From: JAOAGA01 sp964540515
GTDB lineage: Bacteria; CALINM01
Assembly (NCBI GenBank): GCA_964540515.1
Contig: CAZIMS010000006.1
Coordinates: forward strand, 1 to 64,000
DNA: 64,000 nt
Direction: 5' to 3'
The position numbers were made by a program, and so were the translations under genes. Each line of letters starts with the position of its first letter. Within the stretch, counting starts at the first letter, position 1. The notes under the pieces are model-generated. The model was not told the origin of the DNA. It searched no databases and worked only from the letters and a program-made list of their open reading frames with translations. Of this stretch, positions 24,795 through 33,681 are shown in pieces.

Positions 24795-26939
24795 ATGGAA
24801 AAAAAGAAAAAACGTTGGGTTACCGATTGGTGGCCTGAGAGGCTAAATCTAAAACCACTCAGACAGAACTGCTGTCACTCCAATCCTTATGGAGAAAACT
24901 TTGATTATGCTAAAGAGTTTGAAAGTCTAAATCTCGAAGAGCTAAAAAAAGATCTTAAAGAACTTATGACAAGCTCTAAGGACTGGTGGCCTGCTGATTT
25001 TGGTCATTATGGCCCGCTCTTTATACGTTTAGCCTGGCATAGCGCAGGAAGTTATAGAATTTATGATGGTAGAGGCGGAGCGAGAACAGGAGATATAAGA
25101 TTTCCCCCCAGAGTTGATTGGCCTGATAATATTAGTTTGGATAAAGCAGTTAGGTTACTTTGGCCCATTAAGAAAAAGTATGGCAAAAAAATTTCATGGG
25201 CCGATTTAATAATCCTCGCAGGAAATCTTGCTATTGAATCAATGGGCTGTAAGACCATAGGTTTTGGTGGTGGAAGAGAAGATATTTGGGAACCTGATGA
25301 AGGTGCCGATTGGGGACCAGAACAGGAGATGCTAACAGGTAAAGAAAGGTTCAAAGAGGGTGAGCTGGAAAAGCCCTTTGCTGCTACAGAGATGGGGCTT
25401 ATATATGTAAATCCTGAAGGTCCAGAGGGTAATCCCGATCCAGTTGCATCGGCAAAGCAGATTAGAGAGGCCTTTAGGAGAATGGGTATGAATGACGAAG
25501 AAACAGTTGCCCTTGTAGCTGGTGGACATGCCTTTGGAAAATGCCATGGAGCCTGTAAAGCAGATTACATTGGACCAGATCCTGACTCTTCACCTGTAGA
25601 GCAACAGGGACTTGGCTGGAAAAATAGCTTTGGAACAGGTAAGGGACCTGATACATTCACCTCTGGTTTTGAACTCGCCTGGTCATCGACTCCTACAAAG
25701 TTTGGAGTTGCATACCTACAGTTTATATTCAATTATGAATGGGAGCTTACAACAAGCCCTGCTGGCAAAAAACAATGGGTTGCAAAAAACGCACCTAATA
25801 TTATACCTGATGCCCATGATCCAAACAAAAAACATCCTCCTATGATGCTTACAGCTGACCTTGCCTTTAGGTTTGATTTCGAATATGCAAAGATTGCTAA
25901 AAGATTTTTAGAAAATCCATCGGAATTTGAACAGGCCTTCGCAAAGGCTTGGTTTAAACTCGTTCATAGAGATTTAGGTCCTAAGGAATGTTACTATGGC
26001 AAGGATGTTCCTCAAGAAGTATTTATATGGCAGGATCCATTACCCAAGAGAGACTATGATTTAGTCGATGACGAAGATGTTAAAACTTTGAAAGAAAAAA
26101 TTCTAAAATCTGGATTATCAATACAAGATATAATATATACTGCTTGGTCATCGGCAAGCTCCTATAGAGATTCTGACAGGCGAGGCGGAGCAAACGGGGC
26201 ACGTATTCGTCTAAACCCTCAAAAAGATTGGCAAGTAAACCATCCTGACAGGTTAAGAAGTGTTATATCAACTTATGAAAAGATAAAGGAAGACTTTGAC
26301 AATAATACAAAAAAAAAGATTTCTATTGCTGATTTAATAGTTTTAGGTGGCTGTGCTGGTATTGAAGATTGTGCTAAAAAGGCTGGTTTTGATGTAGTAG
26401 TCCCTTTTACACCAGGTAGAGTAGATGCCTTACAAGAACAGATAGATGTATTTTTTTATTCAGCAATGGAGCCCTTTGCCGACGGTTTTAGAAACTACAT
26501 TAAAGACCCGGCGCTAAAAAATGCTGAATACTTACTCGTTGACAAAGCTCAGCTGCTTAAATTAACTGTACCAGAGCTTGTTGTTTTAATAGGTGGACTT
26601 AGAGTCTTAGGCATCAATTATGGATTTACTAAATATGGTCAATTAACGGATACAGTCGGCACACTAACAAATGATTTCTTTAAAAATATTCTAAATATGG
26701 ACTACGAGTGGAAACAAGCAGATGAATACTCTTATTTATTTAATGGTTACGAAAGAAAGACTGGATCTTTAAAATGGCAGGCAACAAGAGTAGATCTCAT
26801 CTTTGGGCATCACAATGAGCTTAGGGCTGTATGTGAAGTCTATGGTGCCGATGACGGCAATGAAAAGTTTATAGAAGATTTTGTATCCGCCTGGAATAAA
26901 GTAATGAATTTAGATAGATTTGACCTTAAAAAAAGATAA
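24795..26939 (+). CDS. katG: Catalase-peroxidase KatG
   Basis: Bifunctional heme enzyme removing H2O2, 714 aa, cytoplasmic (no signal peptide). The distal triad R78-W81-H82 lies in IRLAWHSAGSYR. The Tyr region MGLIYVNPEGPEG and the following Met region supply the Met-Tyr-Trp crosslink that gives catalase activity. The proximal-side motif is GGHAFGKCHGAC, and a second, heme-free C-terminal peroxidase-like domain follows. GGAGG lies 7 nt before the ATG. It stands alone between its own promoter and a hairpin, as expected of an oxidative-stress gene in an otherwise anaerobic-looking gene set. Confidence 0.97.
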   Translation: MEKKKKRWVTDWWPERLNLKPLRQNCCHSNPYGENFDYAKEFESLNLEELKKDLKELMTSSKDWWPADFGHYGPLFIRLAWHSAGSYRIYDGRGGARTGDIRFPPRVDWPDNISLDKAVRLLWPIKKKYGKKISWADLIILAGNLAIESMGCKTIGFGGGREDIWEPDEGADWGPEQEMLTGKERFKEGELEKPFAATEMGLIYVNPEGPEGNPDPVASAKQIREAFRRMGMNDEETVALVAGGHAFGKCHGACKADYIGPDPDSSPVEQQGLGWKNSFGTGKGPDTFTSGFELAWSSTPTKFGVAYLQFIFNYEWELTTSPAGKKQWVAKNAPNIIPDAHDPNKKHPPMMLTADLAFRFDFEYAKIAKRFLENPSEFEQAFAKAWFKLVHRDLGPKECYYGKDVPQEVFIWQDPLPKRDYDLVDDEDVKTLKEKILKSGLSIQDIIYTAWSSASSYRDSDRRGGANGARIRLNPQKDWQVNHPDRLRSVISTYEKIKEDFDNNTKKKISIADLIVLGGCAGIEDCAKKAGFDVVVPFTPGRVDALQEQIDVFFYSAMEPFADGFRNYIKDPALKNAEYLLVDKAQLLKLTVPELVVLIGGLRVLGINYGFTKYGQLTDTVGTLTNDFFKNILNMDYEWKQADEYSYLFNGYERKTGSLKWQATRVDLIFGHHNELRAVCEVYGADDGNEKFIEDFVSAWNKVMNLDRFDLKKR

Positions 26940-26961
26940 TTTTACATCTAATCACAAAAAA

Positions 26962-26994
26962 ACTTACGAAGTGGTTAAATGCCACTTCGTAAGT
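26962..26994. terminator. Long perfect hairpin between katG and the arsR-type gene
   Basis: ACTTACGAAGTGG (26962-26974) pairs perfectly with CCACTTCGTAAGT (26982-26994), a 13-bp stem with a 7-nt loop. On the plus strand it is preceded by A7 and not followed by T's, so it looks like a weak katG terminator, while the minus reading has the T-tract. Another RNA or DNA role is possible. Confidence 0.55.
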
Positions 26995-27012
26995 CCCTCC
27001 TGAAAAATTTTC

Positions 27013-27042
27013 TTTACACAATTACACTTATTAGTGTAAAAT
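27013..27042 (+). promoter_or_regulatory. Metal-operon promoter with embedded ArsR-type operator
   Basis: TTTACA (27013-27018), an 18-bp spacer and TAAAAT (27037-27042). The inverted repeat TTACAC-TTATTA-GTGTAA (27022-27039) fills the spacer and touches the -10, the usual place for an ArsR/SmtB operator. A third TTACAC half-site lies at 27014-27019. The gene starts 15 nt after the -10. Confidence 0.65.
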
Positions 27043-27056
27043 AATAATTGTTTAAT

Positions 27057-27401
27057 ATGGAACAAATAGAGTGCAAAATACTTAGAAATCTGAAAGAGAC
27101 TAATCTTCTAAATTTAGAAGAAGCAAATAACTTGGCTAATCTATTTAAAACCTTAGCAAATGATACAAGGCTTAGAATAATCCACGCTATCTTAAAGTAT
27201 GATGATATATGCTTAACTGATTTGGCAAAGATTATTGATTTGAGACCACAGGCTGTTTCAAATCAGATACAAAGATTGGTAGATAAAGGGATTATAAAAG
27301 CATCTCGAGATAAAAACAATGTGAAATATAAAATAATTGACCCCTGTGTTCAAAGGCTCCTTGAATCAGGTCTCTGTATTCTAAAAGAAAATTTAAAGTA
27401 A
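27057..27401 (+). CDS. ArsR/SmtB-family metal-responsive repressor
   Basis: 114 aa. Winged helix with recognition region LTDLAKIIDLRPQAVSNQIQRLVDKGII. Cysteines stand in IECKI near the N-terminus, DDICLTDL (position of the CadC/ArsR alpha3 site) and near the C-terminus (DPCVQRLLESGLCIL, alpha5-like), which could bind a soft or borderline metal such as Zn, Cd, Pb or Hg. ATG 27057 is used; TTG 27048 is possible. No Shine-Dalgarno, consistent with a near-leaderless mRNA. It likely represses itself and the downstream peptide and ATPase via the operator at 27022-27039. Confidence 0.88.
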   Translation: MEQIECKILRNLKETNLLNLEEANNLANLFKTLANDTRLRIIHAILKYDDICLTDLAKIIDLRPQAVSNQIQRLVDKGIIKASRDKNNVKYKIIDPCVQRLLESGLCILKENLK

Positions 27402-27412
27402 AGGATAATTTT

Positions 27413-27562
27413 ATGGAAGAAAAGAAAAAGGATGGTATTAAAGGTTTGTTTTCTCTTATTAAGGAATCATTAAACAAGGCAAATAGTGGTTGCGGACCAG
27501 GTTGTGGCTGTCATAGGGAAGACCAGAAAAAAGAAAAAAAAGAGGAAAAAAAGGATAAATAA
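27413..27562 (+). CDS. 49-aa Cys/His-rich putative metal-binding peptide
   Basis: Small ORF coding 49 residues: an amphipathic N-terminal helix (KGLFSLIKESLNKANS), a cysteine-histidine knot GCGPGCGCH (residues 26-34), and a highly charged Lys/Glu tail. Its stop shares the A with the ATPase start (TAATG), so the two are translationally coupled. The ATPase has no N-terminal metal-binding domain, and this peptide is the likely stand-in, a metallochaperone delivering the ion. I do not recognise it as a named family. Upstream AAGGA gives a weak Shine-Dalgarno. Confidence 0.8.
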   Translation: MEEKKKDGIKGLFSLIKESLNKANSGCGPGCGCHREDQKKEKKEEKKDK

Positions 27563-29466
27563 TGGATAACAACAATCCTGTTTTTAATTTCAGAGAAATA
27601 TTAGTTTTTACTATAGCTCCATTATTAATAGGGTTGTTGACACTCTTTGCCTTTCTTTTTAATAAATCTTCTATCTCAATCCATCTGTGGTCCTTTACAA
27701 TAACTGGACAACTCTTAGGATCTTTATTAGCTCTTGCTGCTGTTTTGTTTGGTGGCTGGCAAAGATTTTATACAGGATTAAGCGATCTTCTTAACAAAAA
27801 AATTACTGTCAATCTTTTTGTTACAACAGCTATTGTAATTAGTATCCTTGCAGGTGAGTTTATTCCATCTGCAGTGATTATTTTAATCATGGCTATAGTA
27901 GGTTCTTTAGAAGCTTACACCCTCGATAAAACAAGAAAAAGTATCTCAAGTCTTCTCAATCTAACACCCAAAAGAGCAAGCATTAAAGTCAACGGTGAAG
28001 AGAAAACAGTTAATATCACAGATATCAAGAAGGGTGATATTGTAATAGTAAGACCTGGAGAAAGGATTCCTGTTGATGGTATAGTTTTTTATGGTTACTC
28101 ATCAGTTAATCAAGCACCTATAACAGGTGAATCAATTCCTGTAGATAAAGCTGTGGGTGATGAAGTCTTTGCAGGCACATTAAATGAAACAGGTCGATTA
28201 GAGATAAAAACAATAAAGGTTGGCGAAGATACTACTGTTGCAAAAATCGTTCATTTAGTTGAATCTGCACAGGAATCAAAGGCACCTATACAAAACATAG
28301 CTGATAGGTTTACAACATTTTTCTTACCTACCGTAGCAGCTATTGCGATTATTGTCTTTTTTGCTTCTGGGGACTTAAAAAATGCAGTAGCAGTGCTACT
28401 TGTTGCTTGTCCCTGTGCCTTTGCCATAGCAACACCCTCTGCCGTATCTGCTGGGATAGCTAATATGGCACGAAGGGCAGTTTTAATTAAAGGTGGTATA
28501 TTTTTTGAGGTAGCTGGCAAGATAGATACCCTTGTAGTTGACAAAACTGGAACAGTAACCTTTGGCAGACCTAAAGTTACTGAGATTATTCCTTTTAATA
28601 TTGACGAAGAGACTTTATTAAAAATTACAGCTACTGCAGAAAAGTATTCAGAACACCCTTTAGGAAAGGCAATTATTAACCACGCAAGATATAGAAATAT
28701 TAAGCTGCATGAACCAGAAGATTTTAAAGCAACATCAGGTATGGGTATAGAAGCAACAGTTTATGGGAAAAAGGTCCACATAGGAAAAGAAAGTTTTATT
28801 AAATCCTATAATATTCAAATCCCTGAAAATGCTGTCTCTACCTATCAGAAACAGATTGAAAGAGGAAAAACAGCAGTTTATATCGCAATAGATGGTACTA
28901 TTTCAGGAATTATAGCTATAGAAGATGAGATTAAATCAGAAACTCTATCGGCTATTAAGTCTTTGAAGGCTTTGGGTCTTAGAGATATAATAATGCTTAC
29001 AGGTGATAATCTAAACACGGCAAGAGAAGTTTCTAATAAGATAAGCATTGATAAATATTATGCCGAACTGCTACCAGAGGATAAACAAAAAATAGTGAAA
29101 GAGATGAAGAGAGAAGGCAAAATTATAGGTATGGTAGGTGATGGAATAAATGATGCCCCTGCTCTCGCTTTAGCAGATATTGGAATTGTAATGGGAAAGG
29201 CTGGTACCGATATAGCTATCGAGGCCTCAAACGTAACCCTATTAGACGATAACATTAATAAAATTGTTGAATTCATAAAAATGTCAAGGAAGGTATTAAA
29301 TAGGATAAAACTAAATATCTTCTTTTCTATAATTTACAATGTGATAGGTTTAACGCTGGCTTCATTAGGAAAGCTTACTCCTGTTATGTCGGTAATATTT
29401 CAAGAAGCAGGATGTATAACTGTAGTTTTAAGCTCTACATTACTTTTATTTGAGAGAGTTGACTAA
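27562..29466 (+). CDS. P1B-type heavy-metal-translocating ATPase
   Basis: 634 aa with about eight membrane helices. The ion-binding CPC is at residues 283-285 (VACPCAFAIATPSAV), TGES in the actuator domain, the phosphorylated aspartate D327 in VVDKTGTVT, the HP motif in KYSEHPLGKA, and the hinge MVGDGINDAPAL. No HMA or other Cys-rich N-terminal domain precedes helix 1. Helix 7/8 residues (FFSIIYN and FQEAGCITVVLSS) do not cleanly match either the Cu or the Zn/Cd/Pb consensus, so the substrate is unassigned. It exports the metal sensed by the ArsR protein encoded upstream. Confidence 0.92.
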   Translation: MDNNNPVFNFREILVFTIAPLLIGLLTLFAFLFNKSSISIHLWSFTITGQLLGSLLALAAVLFGGWQRFYTGLSDLLNKKITVNLFVTTAIVISILAGEFIPSAVIILIMAIVGSLEAYTLDKTRKSISSLLNLTPKRASIKVNGEEKTVNITDIKKGDIVIVRPGERIPVDGIVFYGYSSVNQAPITGESIPVDKAVGDEVFAGTLNETGRLEIKTIKVGEDTTVAKIVHLVESAQESKAPIQNIADRFTTFFLPTVAAIAIIVFFASGDLKNAVAVLLVACPCAFAIATPSAVSAGIANMARRAVLIKGGIFFEVAGKIDTLVVDKTGTVTFGRPKVTEIIPFNIDEETLLKITATAEKYSEHPLGKAIINHARYRNIKLHEPEDFKATSGMGIEATVYGKKVHIGKESFIKSYNIQIPENAVSTYQKQIERGKTAVYIAIDGTISGIIAIEDEIKSETLSAIKSLKALGLRDIIMLTGDNLNTAREVSNKISIDKYYAELLPEDKQKIVKEMKREGKIIGMVGDGINDAPALALADIGIVMGKAGTDIAIEASNVTLLDDNINKIVEFIKMSRKVLNRIKLNIFFSIIYNVIGLTLASLGKLTPVMSVIFQEAGCITVVLSSTLLLFERVD

Positions 29467-29479
29467 AGATAATTGAATT

Positions 29480-30067
29480 TTATTTCCTTAACCATCTATT
29501 TAAAGAGTTGAGATCATCTACATCATACCAAATTGGTAACTCACTGTATTTTATATTAGCCAATTGAAGATTCTCTTTTAATGACTTTAAAACAGATGAA
29601 GATCCCCATTTAATATCATAAAAAATAGCTGAGTCTATTTTGCTTTTACAACCGAGTAAATAAAAACCTCCATCTTCTGATGGGCCAATAACTATGTCAC
29701 TACTACCAAGCATATCAAAGGCCTCAGATATAAAATTAGTAGGTAAATCTGGGGAGTCACTGCCTACTACTATTACCTTCTGATAGCCTCTATCCAATAG
29801 CTCTGAGATAGATTCTAATATAATCTCGCCTAAACTTTCTCCCTTTTGTTCCACAAGATCTATATTAAAATTAATCTTTTCCCTTGAGCCCTTGTAAAAT
29901 CCAACTAGGTCTGCCTCTTTATAGCCCATTAATTTCTCAAGGGTCTCATAAAGCATTTTATTGTAATAGAAAAAGGCCCTCTCAACCCCAATCTCTGAGG
30001 CTAATCTACTCTTAACCTGACCTAACTCAGGGACTCTAAAGATAAGAGCAAGAGCCTTTAAAAGCAT
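29480..30067 (-). CDS. DUF2064 family glycosyltransferase-like protein (TIGR04282 type)
   Basis: 196 aa. GT-A-like fold with MLLKALALIFRVPELGQVKSRLASEIG at the N-terminus and IVVGSDSPDLP, IGPSEDGGFYLLGC in the middle, the marks of the rSAM/selenodomain-associated transferase 1 family. Relatives are linked by genome context to selenium-related or radical-SAM gene sets; the reaction is not established. It follows mtnA, with the ATG 3 nt before that gene's stop (overlapping context), as the last gene of the MOSC-ntrBC-mtnA unit. A TTG at 30073 is an alternative start. Confidence 0.85.
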   Translation of the reverse strand: MLLKALALIFRVPELGQVKSRLASEIGVERAFFYYNKMLYETLEKLMGYKEADLVGFYKGSREKINFNIDLVEQKGESLGEIILESISELLDRGYQKVIVVGSDSPDLPTNFISEAFDMLGSSDIVIGPSEDGGFYLLGCKSKIDSAIFYDIKWGSSSVLKSLKENLQLANIKYSELPIWYDVDDLNSLNRWLRK

Positions 30068-30069
30068 AT

Positions 30070-31146
30070 TCAATATTCATCAATTTTTGCGTATTCTTTT
30101 GCCTTATCAAAAATAGATTTAATAGACTCTTTATAAGGGGGGTAAATAACACCAAACTCAGTGATAATACCCGCTATCAACTCATTAGGCGTTACATCGA
30201 AAGAGGGGTTATAAACCATCGCATCATCAGGAACAATCCTCTTATTATTAAATATCCTTATCTCTTCTTCCTTTCTAAGCTCTATAGGGATTTGAGAGCC
30301 CTCTTCTATGGTAATATCAAAAGTAGAAAGTGGAGCAGCTACATAAAAGGGGATATTATGATATTTAGAAAGTACAGCAACAGAGTAAGTGCCTATCTTG
30401 TTGGCTGTATCACCGTTAGATGCTATCCTGTCAGCTCCCACAATAACTTTATCAATCTTTCTTTGGGACATTAGATAACCTGCCATATTATCGCATATTA
30501 CTGTTACTGAAATCCCATCCTTAGATAGCTCCCAAGCTGTAAGCCTCGCACCTTGAAGATAAGGTCTTGTCTCATCGGCAAAAACTGATATCTTTTTGCC
30601 GCTAAAAAAGGCACTCCTTATAACTGCTAAAGCTGTACCATATTCAGAAGTAGCCAATGCACCTGCGTTGCAATGAGTTAATATGGTATCCCCATCTTTT
30701 ATTAATATATTTCCATTTTCTCCAATCCTCTTACATATCTCCATATCTTCTTCATAAATACGTTTAGCCTTTGCTAATAACTCATCTTTTATCTCATTTA
30801 TAGATAGACAGGGACTCTCATCGAAGGTGCGCCTCATTCTGTTTATAGCCCAAAAAAGATTTACTGCTGTTGGACGTGTCTTTGAAAACTCTTCTAAGAT
30901 TTTATAAAACTCCTCCTTAAAGATTTCTCTATCTAATGTATTAATATTTTTTGCTCCCAAAGCGATGCCAAAAGCAGCAGTAACACCAATAGCTGGAGCT
31001 CCCCTAACAACCATATCTGTAATGGCTTTAGCAACATCTCTATAATCTGTAAATTGAAGATATACCTCCTCCTCTGGTAATAACCTTTGATCAAGCATAC
31101 TAACCTTTTCACCATCAAATCTTACGGTATAAAAATTTTTACCCAT
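30070..31146 (-). CDS. mtnA: Methylthioribose-1-phosphate isomerase MtnA
   Basis: Converts 5-methylthioribose-1-phosphate to methylthioribulose-1-phosphate in methionine salvage. 358 aa, normal length. VVRGAPAIGVTAAFGIALGA near the N-terminus, the catalytic-cysteine region HCNAGALATSEYGTALAVI, and the GADRIASNGDTANKIGTY signature with the catalytic Asp are all present. It overlaps ntrC by 8 nt. No other salvage genes are nearby, so the pathway is completed elsewhere or the enzyme serves a related isomerase role. Confidence 0.96.
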   Translation of the reverse strand: MGKNFYTVRFDGEKVSMLDQRLLPEEEVYLQFTDYRDVAKAITDMVVRGAPAIGVTAAFGIALGAKNINTLDREIFKEEFYKILEEFSKTRPTAVNLFWAINRMRRTFDESPCLSINEIKDELLAKAKRIYEEDMEICKRIGENGNILIKDGDTILTHCNAGALATSEYGTALAVIRSAFFSGKKISVFADETRPYLQGARLTAWELSKDGISVTVICDNMAGYLMSQRKIDKVIVGADRIASNGDTANKIGTYSVAVLSKYHNIPFYVAAPLSTFDITIEEGSQIPIELRKEEEIRIFNNKRIVPDDAMVYNPSFDVTPNELIAGIITEFGVIYPPYKESIKSIFDKAKEYAKIDEY

Positions 31147-32626
31147 TAATGGCTCCTATTTTTTTCTTGCTACTTTTTTTAAAGTCTGTACAATCAAGCT
31201 TGTAATCTTTTATCTTTTTTCTTAAAGTATTTCTATTAATGCCTAGAATCTCTGATGCTTTTATCTGATTTCCCCTAGTAATCTTTAAGATCTTCTCTAT
31301 AAGGGGTTTTTCTACTTGTGAGATGACAAAATCATAGACGTCTTTAATCTCTCCCGTGTTAAGAAACTTGATAAACTCATCAAGTTTCCAGCTTATCATC
31401 TCTTCCAAGGAAAGCTCTTTCACGACCTCTTTACTCATCTCCCCCTTAGTTAAAAATAGAAAATCAGACTTATCAAGGATATTATTAGGAGATATAAGGA
31501 AAGCCCTTTTTATGGTATTCTGAAGCTCTCTTACATTTCCGGGCCAATCGTAGACTGTTAGAAAGTTTATAGCCTCATCCGTAATATCCTTTTTTATCCC
31601 TAAATCTTTTGAAAATTTTTTTATGAAATAGTTCACTAGTTCTGATATGTCTTCTTTTCTTTCTCTAAGAGGAGGGATATAGATAGGTATCTGATTTAAC
31701 CTATCGAAGAGGTCTGCACGAAAGGTCTTATTTTTAATTAGATTGATAATATCCTGATTTGTGGCAGCAATTATCTTTACATCTATCTTTACAGGTTTCG
31801 TTCCTCCAATAGGGACAACTTCTTTTTCTTCCAATACTCTCAATATCTTTGCTTGAAGCTCAATTGACATATCCCCAATCTCATCGAGGAAAAGCACTCC
31901 ATTATTGGCTAACTCAAACTTTCCAATCTTTCTTTCTGTAGCACCAGTAAAGGCTCCCTTCTCATACCCAAAGAGCTCACTTTCCAAAAGATCTTTGGGA
32001 ATCGCAGCACAGTTTACAGATATGAAGGGGTTTGTTGCCCTCTTACTGTTTAAATGGATAGCTCTTGCAACAAGATCCTTTCCAGTTCCTCTCTCTCCTT
32101 GAATTAACACTGTGGCATCACTGTCAGCAATCTTGCCTATCAACTTAAATATCTCCTTCATGGCAGGAGATTTACCTACAATAAATATGTCTTCTTCTAT
32201 ATCACTGGTCTTTTGCTTTTTCGATTGACTTATAAGTGCCTTTTTAGACTTTAAATAGGTCTCTATAGCCTTTTCAGCTATTTTTTCCACATCATCTAAA
32301 TTAAAAGGCTTAGTGATATAGTCATAGGCACCTCTCTTCATTGCCTCTACAGCATTTTTCATTGTACTCTGGGCTGTCATAATAATAGTTGGTGGGTGGT
32401 TAGGTGTCTTAACAATCTTATCTAATATCTCAAAACCTGATATATCAGGCATTATAATATCTAAAAATATTAGGTTGTATATATCCTCTTCAAGTTTTTT
32501 TAAGGCCTCTTTACCGTTTACTGCATCGGTTACTTGATAGCCTTTCTGAGAAAAAAACCTCTTAAGTAACCAACAGATATTTTTTTCATCATCAATTAAC
32601 AAAATTTTTATATCACTATTATTCAT
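31139..32626 (-). CDS. NtrC-family sigma-54 response regulator
   Basis: 495 aa. REC domain (about 5-120; phospho-Asp in NLIFLDIIMPDISG), AAA+ sigma-54 interaction domain (about 150-380) with Walker A GERGTGKD, the sigma-54-contacting GAFTGA loop and Walker B GVLFLDEIGD, then a Fis-type HTH (ITRGNQIKASEILGINRNTLRKKI). It activates sigma-54 promoters when phosphorylated. The kinase gene overlaps by 4 nt upstream. Targets unknown; no clear sigma-54 promoter was spotted in the window. Confidence 0.96.
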   Translation of the reverse strand: MNNSDIKILLIDDEKNICWLLKRFFSQKGYQVTDAVNGKEALKKLEEDIYNLIFLDIIMPDISGFEILDKIVKTPNHPPTIIMTAQSTMKNAVEAMKRGAYDYITKPFNLDDVEKIAEKAIETYLKSKKALISQSKKQKTSDIEEDIFIVGKSPAMKEIFKLIGKIADSDATVLIQGERGTGKDLVARAIHLNSKRATNPFISVNCAAIPKDLLESELFGYEKGAFTGATERKIGKFELANNGVLFLDEIGDMSIELQAKILRVLEEKEVVPIGGTKPVKIDVKIIAATNQDIINLIKNKTFRADLFDRLNQIPIYIPPLRERKEDISELVNYFIKKFSKDLGIKKDITDEAINFLTVYDWPGNVRELQNTIKRAFLISPNNILDKSDFLFLTKGEMSKEVVKELSLEEMISWKLDEFIKFLNTGEIKDVYDFVISQVEKPLIEKILKITRGNQIKASEILGINRNTLRKKIKDYKLDCTDFKKSSKKKIGAING

Positions 32627-33681
32627 AGACTATCCTTCATCGGCAAATAAATGCTAACTTTAGTGCCTTTTTTATACTCACTTTTTATTTTCATAAAACC
32701 CTTATGTTCCATAACCACTTTTTGAGAGTAGACAAGTCCTAACCCAGTTCCTTTAGGCTTTGTAGTAAAAAAGGGTGTAAAAAGCTTTTGCAAGTCCTCC
32801 TCTCTTACTCCTTCACCAGAATCTTCTACTTCTATTATTAGATAGTTATAATCTTTGTTCTTTTCTTTGTATTTTACATCAACTATTATTCTTATTCTAA
32901 TATCTATCTTTCCGCCTACATAGGAGGCCTCGACGGAGTTTTTTATAATATTAAAGATGGCTTTAAAAAGGCTCTCTCTATCGCCATAAATTTTTGGTAT
33001 AGTACTATCATACTCTTTTAAGATGAGCAAGCTCTTTTCTTTAACTATCGGCATAACACAACTTGTTGCCTCATTAACTACATCTATTATATTAAAGCTA
33101 TCGAGATTAACAAGTTGGGGATTAGAATAATCCAGAAGATCCTGAATTATTTTCTCTATTCTATCAACTTCTGAAAATATAATTTTAAAAGCCTCAGCAT
33201 CATAATTGGAACTCTCTCTGGAGATAAGCTGTATTATTCCCTTTATTACCCCTAAAGGATTTTTTATCTCATGTGCCATACTAGCAAAGAGAATAGATAG
33301 TTTTTCTATATTTTCCTTTTCATATTTTGATGCCTCCATTGATTTGAGAAATGAACAATCTTCCACTACAAAAAGAAAACTTCCGTCCCTACCAGATAGG
33401 GGGATAAGAGAAAAATTGAGTAGATATTTGTTACCTAAATAGTTTATAAAAGTCTCTTCATAAAGCTTTAAGGTCTTATTTTCTCTTCTTGATTTATGAT
33501 AAAGCTCAACGAGTTTTTTAGGAAACCTTAATTCCTCTACGGCCAAATTTAACAGTTTATGTTTTGATAAGCCGATTATACTTTCTACTGTAGAGTTTAC
33601 ATATACAACTTTGTTAGCGTTTAGGTAAACTATACCATAGGGAAGATGTTCAAGAACCTGTTCAAAAAAATTATGTTTCAC
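32623..33681 (-). CDS. PAS-containing sensor histidine kinase (NtrB-like)
   Basis: 352 aa, no membrane helices. A PAS domain at about 5-110 (LPYGIVYLNANKVVYVNSTVESIIG), HisKA H-box ASMAHEIKNPLGVIKGI at about 135, and HATPase_c with IIKNSVEAS, DSGEGV and TTKPKGTGLGL. It phosphorylates the adjacent NtrC-like regulator. The GTG start overlaps the MOSC gene stop (GTGA). A soluble PAS kinase suggests an intracellular signal such as redox or nitrogen status. Confidence 0.95.
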   Translation of the reverse strand: MKHNFFEQVLEHLPYGIVYLNANKVVYVNSTVESIIGLSKHKLLNLAVEELRFPKKLVELYHKSRRENKTLKLYEETFINYLGNKYLLNFSLIPLSGRDGSFLFVVEDCSFLKSMEASKYEKENIEKLSILFASMAHEIKNPLGVIKGIIQLISRESSNYDAEAFKIIFSEVDRIEKIIQDLLDYSNPQLVNLDSFNIIDVVNEATSCVMPIVKEKSLLILKEYDSTIPKIYGDRESLFKAIFNIIKNSVEASYVGGKIDIRIRIIVDVKYKEKNKDYNYLIIEVEDSGEGVREEDLQKLFTPFFTTKPKGTGLGLVYSQKVVMEHKGFMKIKSEYKKGTKVSIYLPMKDSL

